64,000 bases of DNA from Aequorivita vitellina (GTDB taxonomy: Bacteria > Bacteroidota > Bacteroidia > Flavobacteriales > Flavobacteriaceae). The stretch is taken from positions 1 through 64,000 of the forward strand of contig NZ_JAIRBA010000009.1 of NCBI RefSeq assembly GCF_022008365.1, in the 5' to 3' direction. A program made the position numbers and the translations under genes. Below are positions 37,295 to 45,851 of this stretch, in pieces. Within the stretch, counting starts at the first letter, position 1. Every line of letters starts with the position of its first letter. The notes under the pieces were generated by a model. That model ran no database searches. It was not told where the DNA came from and worked only from the letters and a program-made list of their open reading frames with translations.

Positions 37295-37745
37295 GCAATT
37301 CACCTAAACCACAGTAAAATTTTATACAATCGCCAAGATTTATATAAGCAAACTTTACAAAAGTGATGATGCACTGTATCAACATTGTAAAGAGATGTTT
37401 TCTATATGATAAAAAGGGGAAAGTTATTGGTCCGATATTTTAAAAAAGAGGTGCAAAATTTATAAAATATACAACGGTCCCAAACGGATTTAAATTGACT
37501 TTTCTATGCCCAGAGTTTATAGTGCAAAAAAATTAAAACCAGCCAAACCAAAGGGATAAAGTTGATTTCAATACACCGAATGACTTAAATATTCTTTAGC
37601 TTTGTTTACAATTTGTTTCGAGGAGTAATTCTACTTTTAACCGTTTTATGAATATCACTTGCGTAACATTTTTTTCAAAATAAATTTAAGGATAAGGCTA
37701 TTTTAATCATTCAATTTTCGCTTTAAAATTCAAAATAATTCGATT
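37295..37745. other. 451-base gap without recognised gene
   Basis: I find no credible coding frame, tRNA or clear hairpin. A TAGCTTTG element at 37597-37604 could be a -7 promoter for the downstream gene, with a leader of about 140 bases. The stretch is AT-rich with stop codons in all frames, and could be the remains of a decayed gene. Confidence 0.4.
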
Positions 37746-39353
37746 ATGAGAATTCAATTTTTTGTTATATCGACTGCCTCGTTACTAATTTCGTTTGCCT
37801 TGGCTTATTTTTTAAATCCCAATTGGTACGTCTTTTTCGGAATCGTTTTAATACTGACAATTGTGGGATACTACGATGTATTTCAAACACGACATACCAT
37901 CATGCGAAACTATCCTTTACTTGGAAGATTGCGGTATGTGTTAGAAGAATTACGTCCAAAAATGTATCAGTATTTTATTGAATCTGATATAGATGGCCGC
38001 CCTTTTAATCGCGTAGATCGCTCTACGGTTTATCAACGCGCAAAAGGTGTTCGCGACACCATTCCATTTGGAACCCAACTAGATCTTTATTCCGAAGGTT
38101 ACGAATGGATTTGCCATTCTATCGCGCCAAAACCTTTTATTACCTTAAATCATGATCCGCGTGTATTAATAGGAAATAAGGATTGTAAACATCCGTATTC
38201 TGCTAGTATATTAAATATTTCGGCTATGAGTTTTGGAGCTATAAGTGCCAATGCCGTTAAAGCTTTGAATGCCGGTGCTAAAATTGGCAATTTTGCACAT
38301 AATACGGGCGAAGGTGGATTGAGCGATCATCATTTGGCTGAAGGAGGCGATTTAATTTGGCAAATTGGAACAGCATATTTTGGTTGCCGAACCGAAGATG
38401 GGAAATTCAACCCCGAACTTTTTGCTGTAAAAGCAAAAAATACAAACGTAAAAATGATTGAGCTTAAAATATCTCAAGGTGCAAAACCTGGGCATGGTGG
38501 TATTTTACCAGCCGAGAAAAACTCTGAGGAAATTGCTAAAATCAGACATATTATTCCGTTTACCAAAGTAGAATCGCCGCCATATCATTCTGCTTTTAAC
38601 ACACCATTAGAAATGGTGAAGTTTATTGAAACATTAAGGAATCTATCGGGTGGAAAACCAATTGGCTTTAAGCTGTGCATTGGTTATAAAAGTGAATTTA
38701 TATCCATTTGTCAAGCCATGGTAGAATTAGATATTTACCCAGATTACATAGCTGTAGATGGTGGCGAAGGAGGAACCGGAGCTGCACCGCCAGAATTCAG
38801 TAATTATGTAGGCGCTCCACTGATTGATGGACTGGATTTTGTGCACAACATTCTTAGAGGGATGGGAATTCGGCAGCATATTAAAATTATTGCCTCGGGT
38901 AAAATTAGCTCTGCTTTTCATATTGCGCGTGCAATTGCTTTGGGAGCCGATGCGTGTTATCAAGCTCGCGCAATGATGTTGTCTATTGGTTGTATTCAAG
39001 CCTTGCTTTGCAACACAAATAAATGTCCGGTCGGAATTACAACGCAAGACCCTAAACTAACGGTAGGCTTGGTTCCGGAAGATAAAAAAGTACGTGTTGC
39101 CAATTATCACGAAAAAACAATTAAAAATTTTGTTGAACTTTTGGGCGCTTCTGGTTTAGATGAATCAAAAAACCTGACACGCTCACATATCTATCGTCGC
39201 ATTTCGCTCAATGATATGATTACTTATGAAGAACTATTTCCATCCATAAAACCTGGTTCGATGCGCAACGGTGAAATTCCGAAAAAATATGAATTAGACT
39301 TCGCATTTGCCGATAAAACACGCTGGGGAATTCATCCAGAAGTAGAATTTTAA
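37746..39353 (+). CDS. FMN-binding glutamate-synthase-family protein
   Basis: The 535-residue protein has two N-terminal hydrophobic segments (about 4-22 and 28-45), so it is probably membrane-anchored. A GltB-type FMN/iron-sulfur central domain follows. Recognisable parts are SAMSFGAISANAVKALNAGAKIGNFAHNTGEGG, KISQGAKPGHGGILP, YIAVDGGEGGTGAAPPEFS and the cysteine region QALLCNTNKCPVG. It lacks the glutaminase and C-terminal domains of true glutamate synthase, so it probably is a related flavoprotein whose electron partner and substrate are unknown. It is monocistronic. Confidence 0.88.
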   Translation: MRIQFFVISTASLLISFALAYFLNPNWYVFFGIVLILTIVGYYDVFQTRHTIMRNYPLLGRLRYVLEELRPKMYQYFIESDIDGRPFNRVDRSTVYQRAKGVRDTIPFGTQLDLYSEGYEWICHSIAPKPFITLNHDPRVLIGNKDCKHPYSASILNISAMSFGAISANAVKALNAGAKIGNFAHNTGEGGLSDHHLAEGGDLIWQIGTAYFGCRTEDGKFNPELFAVKAKNTNVKMIELKISQGAKPGHGGILPAEKNSEEIAKIRHIIPFTKVESPPYHSAFNTPLEMVKFIETLRNLSGGKPIGFKLCIGYKSEFISICQAMVELDIYPDYIAVDGGEGGTGAAPPEFSNYVGAPLIDGLDFVHNILRGMGIRQHIKIIASGKISSAFHIARAIALGADACYQARAMMLSIGCIQALLCNTNKCPVGITTQDPKLTVGLVPEDKKVRVANYHEKTIKNFVELLGASGLDESKNLTRSHIYRRISLNDMITYEELFPSIKPGSMRNGEIPKKYELDFAFADKTRWGIHPEVEF

Positions 39354-39407
39354 AATATCGCGCCCTATTTTTTGAACGCGCATTGTTTCAAAATACAATC
39401 GGCTGTT

Positions 39408-39866
39408 TCACCTTTTTTTCAAATTTCGAATACCTTCATAAACTACAATACTGACGGCATTAGCTAGGTTTAAACTTCGAATGTGAGGGCTGAAAATAGG
39501 TATTGTATAAACTGAATTTAAATTTTCTTCCACTAGATTTTTGGATAAACCAACCGATTCTTTTCCGAAGATTAAAAACATATCGTCTGTGTAATCAATG
39601 GCTGTATAATCTTGACTGCCATGACTGGAAAGATATGCAAATTGCTTTCCTTTATTTTTTAAAAAAAAGTCTTCAATATTTTCATAAATAAAGAGTGAAA
39701 CATGCTGCCAATAATCTAATCCAGCTCTTTTTACGCGCTTGTCATTTAATTCGAAACCAAACGGTTTTACCAAGTGTAAAGTTGATCCAGACGCTAAACT
39801 TAATCTTCCTATATTACCTGTATTCGTAGGAATTTCTGGTTCAATTAATACAATATTGAATGCCAT
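39408..39866 (-). CDS. trmL: tRNA (cytidine(34)-2'-O)-methyltransferase
   Basis: TrmL is a small SPOUT methyltransferase that adds 2'-O-methyl to the wobble base of leucine tRNAs. The 152-residue length matches. N-terminal VLIEPEIPTNTGNIGRL and the knot region LIFGKESVGLSKNLVEENLNSVYTIPIFSPHIRSLNLANAVSIVVYE show the conserved pattern, with the S-adenosyl-methionine-binding motif ending SLNLANAV. It appears monocistronic, convergent with the glutamate-synthase-like gene. Confidence 0.93.
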   Translation of the reverse strand: MAFNIVLIEPEIPTNTGNIGRLSLASGSTLHLVKPFGFELNDKRVKRAGLDYWQHVSLFIYENIEDFFLKNKGKQFAYLSSHGSQDYTAIDYTDDMFLIFGKESVGLSKNLVEENLNSVYTIPIFSPHIRSLNLANAVSIVVYEGIRNLKKR

Positions 39867-39928
39867 TTTCTATTATTTTATTTCTTGATATTTCTATGTA
39901 AAACAAATATGTAAGTAATCTCTAATTG

Positions 39929-40072
39929 CTATTTTCCAAATTGCTTTTCTAGATAGATGAAAAATTCAAATTTCCACACATTATAATCGTGCCCCGAAAT
40001 AAATTCCTTGAATTCTACTTGTATGTTTTTCGACTTCCACGTAATGTCAAAATTACGTTTTAAATCAGAAAC
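39929..40072 (-). pseudogene. C-terminal remnant of an alpha/beta-hydrolase esterase
   Basis: A short open stretch encodes NFDITWKSKNIQVEFKEFISGHDYNVWKFEF, which resembles the C-terminal end of putative esterases (Fes/EstA type), including the catalytic His context (GHDYxxW). The rest of the enzyme is missing: the frame upstream runs into the neighbouring membrane-protein gene, and the GxSxG nucleophile region is absent. It may be the residue of a deletion that joined the flanking genes. The length of the true remnant is uncertain. Confidence 0.45.
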
Positions 40073-40434
40073 TATCCTTTTTTCTGCAAAATGTAAAATA
40101 TGACTCCGCCTAAGAAATAACACACCACATCCCAAATATCTGCCGTGTAACGATGCGATTGCTTCGGCAAATAATATTCAAAAGCGACTGAAAATAGAAC
40201 AACCAAACTTAAGATTGTAAAAATATTAAGTCGAATGGTTTTGTCTTTTTTAACACACCATACGCCGTGCAAACACACGGTAGCCACCAGCGGAATGGTT
40301 AGAAAATCATTGAGATGATGAAAAACCCAGGTGGCCTGAATGCCCGAAAAATATTTTAAACTCTGTACGTAAAAAAACACAACCAAAGAGAGCAAAGCGT
40401 ACAAATGCAATATTTTTAAAGGAAGCGGCCGCAT
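40072..40434 (-). CDS. Small VanZ-like or hypothetical membrane protein
   Basis: From the Met at 40434 the product is 120 residues with four likely membrane segments (LHLYALLSLVVFFYVQSL, LNDFLTIPLVATVCLHGVW, LNIFTILSLVVLFSVAFEYY, DIWDVVCYFLGGVIFYIL). The last parts (PKQSHRYTADIWDVVCYFLGG) recall the small magnesium-citrate/VanZ-like family, although I cannot assign it. The start is chosen because it overlaps the upstream stop (TAATG); the longer frame runs through the neighbouring gene. The stop lies next to the esterase remnant, so the 3' end may have been altered. Confidence 0.65.
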   Translation of the reverse strand: MRPLPLKILHLYALLSLVVFFYVQSLKYFSGIQATWVFHHLNDFLTIPLVATVCLHGVWCVKKDKTIRLNIFTILSLVVLFSVAFEYYLPKQSHRYTADIWDVVCYFLGGVIFYILQKKG

Positions 40435-40709
40435 TATATAAATAGGAGAGAAATTAACCATACAATTATACCGCCAATGAACATAACGACCATCCAAACC
40501 GAACGCAAGACAAAATAAGTACCGCGAACGAGCCAAAATCTATTTGTTTTCCACCTTTCAGAAAATGACTTTTCTGTTTCAACCTTAGCTTCGTAAACAG
40601 TTTCGGGTTCTGTTTTTAATACGTTATTTTTAGAAGTCGATACAGCATCGGTATGCTCTAAAATGGAATTTTTAGGCTCAAGGTTTGCATCGTCTTTTCG
40701 CTGGGTCAT
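40434..40709 (-). CDS. Small single-span membrane protein
   Basis: From the Met at 40709 the product is 91 residues with an acidic/polar N-terminus (about 1-55) and a C-terminal membrane segment (LVRGTYFVLRSVWMVVMFIGGIIVWLISLLFI). A TTG five codons upstream is also possible. The gene is coupled to the next membrane protein by a TAATG overlap. Function unknown. Confidence 0.6.
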   Translation of the reverse strand: MTQRKDDANLEPKNSILEHTDAVSTSKNNVLKTEPETVYEAKVETEKSFSERWKTNRFWLVRGTYFVLRSVWMVVMFIGGIIVWLISLLFI

Positions 40710-40824
40710 AACTACTATTTTCAACTTGCGAAAATACGATTTATTACCGTGATAACGAACGAAACCCTTATTTTACAAGACGTTTAACAATTTTATACAA
40801 TGTAGATTTATGAAAGTTTAGTTT

Positions 40825-41436
40825 CTATTTTCTCTTAAAACTACAAAACAAAAAATTCTGAAATGTATCAAAAGGAGTTTTGTGGTCTTCGGTTAGGCAG
40901 CTAATTTTTTCAAACGTATCTATAAATTCTGCAGTTAATTTTTCTTGGCTGTATTGTGTTATTTCGAGGCCGCTGCATTTTAGTGGGCCATTTTCTGAAA
41001 ACGTTCCTATTACCAAAAATCCTTTTACAGCGTTAGTAACTATTTCCTTGTATTTTTCAATTTGTTTTGGGGTTGTTAAAAAATGAAAAGTAGCTCTGTC
41101 GTGCCAAAGATCGTACTCGGTTGCAGGTTTAAAGGTTGTAATGTCGCATACAATCCAAGTAACTTTTTTTGCTTTATCGCCGAGTCTTTTTTGTGCCTTT
41201 TCAAGCGCTTTTGCCGAAATATCGAGCACAGTTATATTTTCAAAGCCTTCGTCCAGCAAAGAGTCCACGAGTTTACTGTCGCCACCACCAATGTCTATAA
41301 TTTTGGCAGTTTTATCCAATTTAAATGAATGGACGAAATCCAATGAAGTTTTCGGAATCTCCTGGGTCCAACTTACTTGTTCGGGGGTCTTGGTTTCGTA
41401 AACTGTTTCCCAATGGGTCTTTTGGTCTGTTTGCAT
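40825..41436 (-). CDS. Class I SAM-dependent methyltransferase
   Basis: The 203-residue protein has the class I methyltransferase fold with the motif I glycine loop AKIIDIGGGDSKLVDSLLDEGF (about 39-60), an acidic motif II (ITVLDISAKALEKA) and motif III/IV (VTWIVCDITTF). It starts with HWETVYETKTPEQVSWTQ, a pattern of the small methyltransferases related to thiopurine or TehB-type enzymes. The substrate cannot be assigned. It is cytoplasmic and monocistronic. Confidence 0.85.
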   Translation of the reverse strand: MQTDQKTHWETVYETKTPEQVSWTQEIPKTSLDFVHSFKLDKTAKIIDIGGGDSKLVDSLLDEGFENITVLDISAKALEKAQKRLGDKAKKVTWIVCDITTFKPATEYDLWHDRATFHFLTTPKQIEKYKEIVTNAVKGFLVIGTFSENGPLKCSGLEITQYSQEKLTAEFIDTFEKISCLTEDHKTPFDTFQNFLFCSFKRK

Positions 41437-41510
41437 TTTCTGATTGTTAAATGTAAGATATATTACGTAAAAACTAATTTCACAATAAAACCTTGTGTAA
41501 TTTGCCCACT

Positions 41511-42806
41511 TTAAAGATTTTTCTTCACTTCATTCAATTCTTCTTCTTTCATCTGTGCGCCAATAAATGGAATTTTCGGCGCTAAAAAGTACCCCGTTAA
41601 ACTCGCAAAAAGTATGGGAATAAAATATGTGAACCCCGTAAGTGTTGCCAGTAGAATAGTGGTACTCATGGGGGTTCGAGTTACGCAAGCGTTTATTGCA
41701 GCCATACAACTCACAATTGTTAACGAAAGGCTGATTGATGGAAAAATTGTGTGAATAAGTAATCCGAGCGCCGTGCCACAGAAAAACAACGGAATAATAA
41801 ATCCGCCACGCCAACCGGAAGTTACCGTAATGGCGATTGCAATTATTTTAAATATCAAAACGCCAATTAAGAATTGTACCGTACCATTTTCCTGTAATAG
41901 TTCGTTAATTTCAAAATGGCTGAAATACCTTGTAAGTGGAATATAAAAAGCGATGGTTCCCAGTAAAATTCCACCAATTAGTGTTTTAATGTAAATAGGG
42001 GTTTTTAATTTTCCGAAGAGATTTTTAAAAAATTTAGTGCAAAAAATAAATCCCCAACCAACTACAGTTGCAATTACCGCAAAAAAGAAAGCCCATCCAA
42101 AATCGAAAAATGTCTCCATTTCATAGGCGGGTAAATTCCACATGGGACCCAAACCAAGCTGTACGATTATTGCAAAAATAATATAACTAAATCCACTGGC
42201 TACCAGTGCTGGTATTATTGCTTGATAGTATTCCACAGCGTGTTTGTGATGGAGTATTTCTAAAGAAAAAAGGCTTCCTCCCAAAGGTGCACCAAAGAGC
42301 GCTGTAAACCCTGAAGCCATTCCTGCAATGCTTAGCGAACGCAATTCTTCACCTTTTAATCTTAAAATTTTACCCATCCAACTTCCGGTGGAACCAGTAA
42401 CCTGAACCAACGGCGATTCTGGACCTAAACTACCGCCCGAAGCAACACAAAGCAACGACGAAAGTATCATAGACGGGTTGTTTTTGGGGTCTAACTTTCC
42501 CTTATTAAAACGGATGTTGTTTACTATTAGCTGCATTTCGCCCGGATCGCCAATAAAATAAATTATTAAACCTGCCAAAAGTCCAGAGATTGCCATTACT
42601 GGAATAACGAGCCAGCCTTCATATCCACCCAAGAATTCGGTAAGGAGCATCAGCACAATCCAGTACAAACCTGAAATAAGCCCGCCAATTAATCCTAAAA
42701 TGGCCCAAAGAATAAACATTCTACTAAAAACAAACGGATTAAACCGGATAGGCTGATCCAGAATGTCTGTGTATTTTACGAGCTTTCTTCTGCGTTTTAA
42801 TTTCAT
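41511..42806 (-). CDS. ClC-type chloride channel/antiporter
   Basis: The 431-residue integral membrane protein has about ten hydrophobic helices and ClC signatures. GGSLGPESPLVQVTG (about 124-138) corresponds to the GREGP selectivity loop and keeps the gating Glu (E130). SGWRGGFIIPLFFCGTALG matches the GxFxP loop. No C-terminal CBS domains are present. It should carry chloride, possibly fluoride or another anion, in exchange for protons; the ion is not determined by sequence. Confidence 0.9.
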   Translation of the reverse strand: MKLKRRRKLVKYTDILDQPIRFNPFVFSRMFILWAILGLIGGLISGLYWIVLMLLTEFLGGYEGWLVIPVMAISGLLAGLIIYFIGDPGEMQLIVNNIRFNKGKLDPKNNPSMILSSLLCVASGGSLGPESPLVQVTGSTGSWMGKILRLKGEELRSLSIAGMASGFTALFGAPLGGSLFSLEILHHKHAVEYYQAIIPALVASGFSYIIFAIIVQLGLGPMWNLPAYEMETFFDFGWAFFFAVIATVVGWGFIFCTKFFKNLFGKLKTPIYIKTLIGGILLGTIAFYIPLTRYFSHFEINELLQENGTVQFLIGVLIFKIIAIAITVTSGWRGGFIIPLFFCGTALGLLIHTIFPSISLSLTIVSCMAAINACVTRTPMSTTILLATLTGFTYFIPILFASLTGYFLAPKIPFIGAQMKEEELNEVKKNL

Positions 42807-42865
42807 AATGGTAGCTTAAAAATAAAGCCTATAATTCAATATATATCTAATGAGGGATTTATCAC

Positions 42866-43447
42866 TTACCCGTGAATAGATTGATGTTTGCCGAGATCTT
42901 TCATTACTTCAGCCTCAAAGGCAAGAAGATCGTTCCATTTTTGATCAACTTCCTTTCTATCGCCGTATTGGCGCGCAAAACCGAGAAACATGGTGTAGTG
43001 ATTTGCTTCGCTAACCATTAGTTTTCGGTAAAATTCAGCGAGTTCTTTGTCTTCCAATTCTTCGCTTAACAGTCGGAAACGCTCGCAGCTGCGGGCTTCA
43101 ATTAATGCGGCGTATAATAAACGGTGAACAAGCTGAGTGGTTCTACTACCTCCTTTTGGAAAGAATTGTACAATTTGTAAAACATACTCATCTTTTCGGT
43201 CGCGGCCCAAAACCCAGCCGTTTTCTAAAATTTTATCGTGAACCATTTTAAAATGACTTATTTCTTCTTTCACCAAAGCAATCATTTCCTGAATAAGTTC
43301 AGTGTATTCTGGAAAACTCACAATTAGCGAAACCGCAGTGGAAGCGGCTTTTTGTTCGCACCAAGCGTGATCGGTAAGAATGTCTTCTATGTTTTTTTCA
43401 ACAATATTTACCCAGCGTGGGTCTGTGGGAAGTTTTAAGCCTAGCAT
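42866..43447 (-). CDS. miaE: tRNA-(ms2io6A) hydroxylase
   Basis: MiaE hydroxylates the isopentenyl side chain of the hypermodified A37 in tRNA with a di-iron centre. The 193-residue length is standard. Carboxylate/His ligands of the ferritin-like fold are visible in IVSFPEYTELIQEMIALVKEEISHFKMVH (E-x-x-H), LIEARSCERFRLLSE and KLMVSEANHYTMFL (E-x-x-H). It lies between the ClC gene and dnaX, all on the minus strand. Confidence 0.93.
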   Translation of the reverse strand: MLGLKLPTDPRWVNIVEKNIEDILTDHAWCEQKAASTAVSLIVSFPEYTELIQEMIALVKEEISHFKMVHDKILENGWVLGRDRKDEYVLQIVQFFPKGGSRTTQLVHRLLYAALIEARSCERFRLLSEELEDKELAEFYRKLMVSEANHYTMFLGFARQYGDRKEVDQKWNDLLAFEAEVMKDLGKHQSIHG

Positions 43448-43483
43448 AATGGTTTCAAGTTTTTACTGAACAAATAGCGGTTG

Positions 43484-43526
43484 TTGAGTGGAGCCAAAAT
43501 GACTGTTGTGACTTCAGCTCCGCTCA
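43484..43526. repeat. REP-like palindrome
   Basis: TGAGTGGAGC (43485-43494) pairs with GCTCCGCTCA (43517-43526) with one G-U pair. The right arm matches the family of the element at 30652-30691. It lies between miaE and dnaX. Confidence 0.7.
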
Positions 43527-43539
43527 GTCACCGAATTGA

Positions 43540-45411
43540 TTAAATGTCTAAATCAAATTCCTGCCGTAGTTTTTCAATTAGCGGATTCATTTCTTTCAAT
43601 TTGTCAAATTTTTCACGTGTGGTATAAGCGTATTTTTTTTCCGCAGTTTCATTTACGGTAATGTCTAAATCTATGTCGTAATTCTGAAGTTTTTCACGTA
43701 AAAAACCCAGTAATTCATACTTGGCACGCTCCACTTCGGTCTTTATTGTTTGGTTTGGAAATTCGAGATGAATGATGGAACCTTCCAGTTTTGGAACTCC
43801 CATCGTTAAATGTGAGAGCAGGTTGTATTTTCCATCGCTTTCAACATTTGTAGTATATTCTGCCCATACTGCTTGCATTTCATCTTCAGAAAAATCGTTA
43901 AAAGGAAGGTTTTCGGCATCGGGTTGGTTTGCGACTATTTCCTCTTTTATTTCCTGCTTTTTCTGAATGCTTTTAAGTGAAAGTGCAGATACCTTCTTTG
44001 CATTGCGTTCTGCTAAAATTTGCGGCCGTTCAATTACTTTTTCGGCCTTATTTCCCGATGGATTTCCTTGGTTATCATATGGTTTAGTTGCAATTTCGGA
44101 AGAATTACGATTTGAAGCATTGCTTCCGTTTGAAATTTCATCGGAAGGTTCAGCAAGGTTTCTTTTTTTAGCTTCAACTTCAATTTCAACTTCAGTTTCA
44201 ATTTCAACTGGTTTTGGAGTAATACTTCCCGCAGAAGTAACTCTTTCCGAAGTAAATTCTTCACTCTTAAAATGGGAGGGAGGGATTACGAAACGATTAG
44301 AATCCCTGATTGCTAGACTTCCTCCTTCGCGAGAATTAGGGTTTTTTTTTTCTCCCTGAAAAGTCAGAGAAGCAAGCTGCATTAAGCAAAGTTCAACTAA
44401 AAGTCGTTGGTTTTGGCTGTTTTTATATTTTAGGTCGCAGCTGTTTGCAATATCTATTGCTTCAACTAAAAACTGCGTTGTAGTTTTTTGCGACTGTTCA
44501 AAATACATTGATTTTACTTGTTCGCCAACTTCCAAAAGTTCAATGGTTGCTTGGTTTTTACAAACCATTAAATCGCGGAAGTGGGAGGCAAGACCCATGA
44601 TAAAATGATGCCCGTCAAAACCTTTTGAAAGAATGTTGTTATAAGTAACTAAAACCTGCGGAATGTTGTTTTCAAGAAGTAAATCGGTAATTTGAAAGTA
44701 CCAAGTGTAATCCAGCACATTCAGGTTTTCAGTTACGGCTTGACGGGTAAGGTTTTTACCAGCAAAACTTACAACTCTGTCAAAAATGGAAAGTGCGTCA
44801 CGCAAGGCACCATCTGCCTTTTGGGCGATAATGTGCAGGGCGTCGTCTTCGGCTTCAATGTTTTCGGCTTTTGCTACTTCGGCTAAATGTTCTTTTATAT
44901 CGCGAACGCCAATTCGTCTAAAATCGAAAATTTGGCAACGCGAAAGTATGGTAGGTATTATTTTGTGTTTTTCAGTAGTCGCCAAAATAAAAATGGCGTG
45001 TTTTGGTGGTTCTTCCAAAGTTTTTAGAAAGGCGTTGAAAGCTGCTGAAGACAGCATATGCACCTCATCAATAATATAAACTTTGTATTTTCCTACCTGT
45101 GGTGGGATGCGAACTTGATCAATCAAATTCCGGATATCGTCTACCGAGTTGTTGGATGCGGCATCTAATTCAAAAATATTGAATGCGAAGTCTTCATCTT
45201 CCTTTTCGGTACCGTCTTGATTTATTTTTTTGGCAAGGATACGTGCGCAGGTTGTTTTGCCAACCCCACGTGGCCCCGTAAAAAGTAAAGCTTGGGCAAG
45301 GTGGTTGTTTTCTATGGCGTTTTCCAAAGTATTGGTAATGGCCTGTTGCCCAACTACGTCTTTAAAAACGGCGGGGCGGTACTTTCTGGCAGATACAATA
45401 AAGTGTTCCAT
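43540..45411 (-). CDS. dnaX: DNA polymerase III subunit gamma/tau
   Basis: DnaX is the motor of the clamp loader. The 623-residue protein has Walker A (LFTGPRGVGKTTCARILAKK, about 43-62), Walker B (YKVYIIDEVHMLS), sensor 1 (FILATTEKHKIIPTILSRCQIFD) and sensor 2 regions. A Lys/Glu/Ser-rich hinge follows (about 370-500), then a C-terminal tau-like domain (about 505-623). The four-Cys zinc module normally found between Walker A and the FELDAASN block is absent: the stretch reads KINQDGTEKEDEDFAFNIFELDAASN. The hinge contains a Glu/Val repeat (VEIETEVEIEVEAKKR). Confidence 0.95.
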   Translation of the reverse strand: MEHFIVSARKYRPAVFKDVVGQQAITNTLENAIENNHLAQALLFTGPRGVGKTTCARILAKKINQDGTEKEDEDFAFNIFELDAASNNSVDDIRNLIDQVRIPPQVGKYKVYIIDEVHMLSSAAFNAFLKTLEEPPKHAIFILATTEKHKIIPTILSRCQIFDFRRIGVRDIKEHLAEVAKAENIEAEDDALHIIAQKADGALRDALSIFDRVVSFAGKNLTRQAVTENLNVLDYTWYFQITDLLLENNIPQVLVTYNNILSKGFDGHHFIMGLASHFRDLMVCKNQATIELLEVGEQVKSMYFEQSQKTTTQFLVEAIDIANSCDLKYKNSQNQRLLVELCLMQLASLTFQGEKKNPNSREGGSLAIRDSNRFVIPPSHFKSEEFTSERVTSAGSITPKPVEIETEVEIEVEAKKRNLAEPSDEISNGSNASNRNSSEIATKPYDNQGNPSGNKAEKVIERPQILAERNAKKVSALSLKSIQKKQEIKEEIVANQPDAENLPFNDFSEDEMQAVWAEYTTNVESDGKYNLLSHLTMGVPKLEGSIIHLEFPNQTIKTEVERAKYELLGFLREKLQNYDIDLDITVNETAEKKYAYTTREKFDKLKEMNPLIEKLRQEFDLDI

Positions 45412-45421
45412 AGTGCGGAAG

Positions 45422-45429
45422 CAAATATA
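45422..45429 (-). promoter_or_regulatory. -7 promoter element of dnaX
   Basis: On the minus strand TATATTTG matches the -7 consensus, only 10 bases before the dnaX start, implying a near-leaderless mRNA. There is no -33 TTG at the expected place. Confidence 0.4.
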
Positions 45430-45493
45430 AAGATGTACAACGGGTTTTAAAAAAATAGACGCTCGTATTTTACCAAATTTATTAACATTAACG

Positions 45494-45501
45494 TACTTTT
45501 G
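45494..45501 (+). promoter_or_regulatory. -7 promoter element of rnpB
   Basis: TACTTTTG matches TAnnTTTG and ends about four bases before the inferred 5' end of the RNase P RNA, the right spacing for a -7 element. Confidence 0.6.
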
Positions 45502-45504
45502 CGA

Positions 45505-45847
45505 CGCAGGCCGCCTTATCGCTGAGACCCTTGCTTTTGCGAGGGTTTAAGAGGAAAGTCCGGGCACCAAAGGGAAGCATAGCGGCTAACAGCCGTCGGG
45601 ATCCCCGCTTACGCGAGGATTTCAGGACAAGTGCAACAGAAAGAATGTACAGGTAATGCTGTAGTGAAATCAGGTAAACTCTATGCGGTGAAATGCCACG
45701 TAAACCTGTGACCCGATAGCTATCGGGAGAGGGTTCCCGCCCGATGCAGGAGGGTAGGCAGATTGAGCGTGTGGGTAACTGCACGTCTAGATAAATGATA
45801 AGGTGCCGAACTAGTTTCGGTAACAGAACCCGGCTTATAGGCCTGCT
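45505..45847 (+). ncRNA. rnpB: RNase P RNA (class A)
   Basis: This catalytic RNA processes tRNA 5' ends. The conserved core is unmistakable: GAGGAAAGTCCGGGC (5' half of P4), ACAAGTGCAACAGAAA, the GGGTAGGCAG region and ACAGAACCCGGCTTAT (3' half of P4). P1 forms from GCAGGCC (45506-45512) and GGCCTGC (45840-45846); the following T-run acts as terminator. A protein frame through this region on the minus strand is not real. Two peripheral arms carry palindromes (GATCCCCGCTTACGCGAGGA near 45600-45619 and CCCGATAGCTATCGGG near 45713-45728) that look like dispersed repeats. Confidence 0.97.
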
Positions 45848-45851
45848 TTTT

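Noticed and set aside
37746-39353. True glutamate synthase large subunit
   Set aside because: The glutaminase and C-terminal domains are absent and the protein is far too short.
44034-44264. 76-residue frame with a Leu/Lys repeat
   Set aside because: It is an out-of-frame shadow of the low-complexity Glu/Val hinge of dnaX on the same strand.
45488-45784. 98-residue minus-strand reading frame
   Set aside because: It lies across the conserved RNase P RNA core; the frame is accidental.
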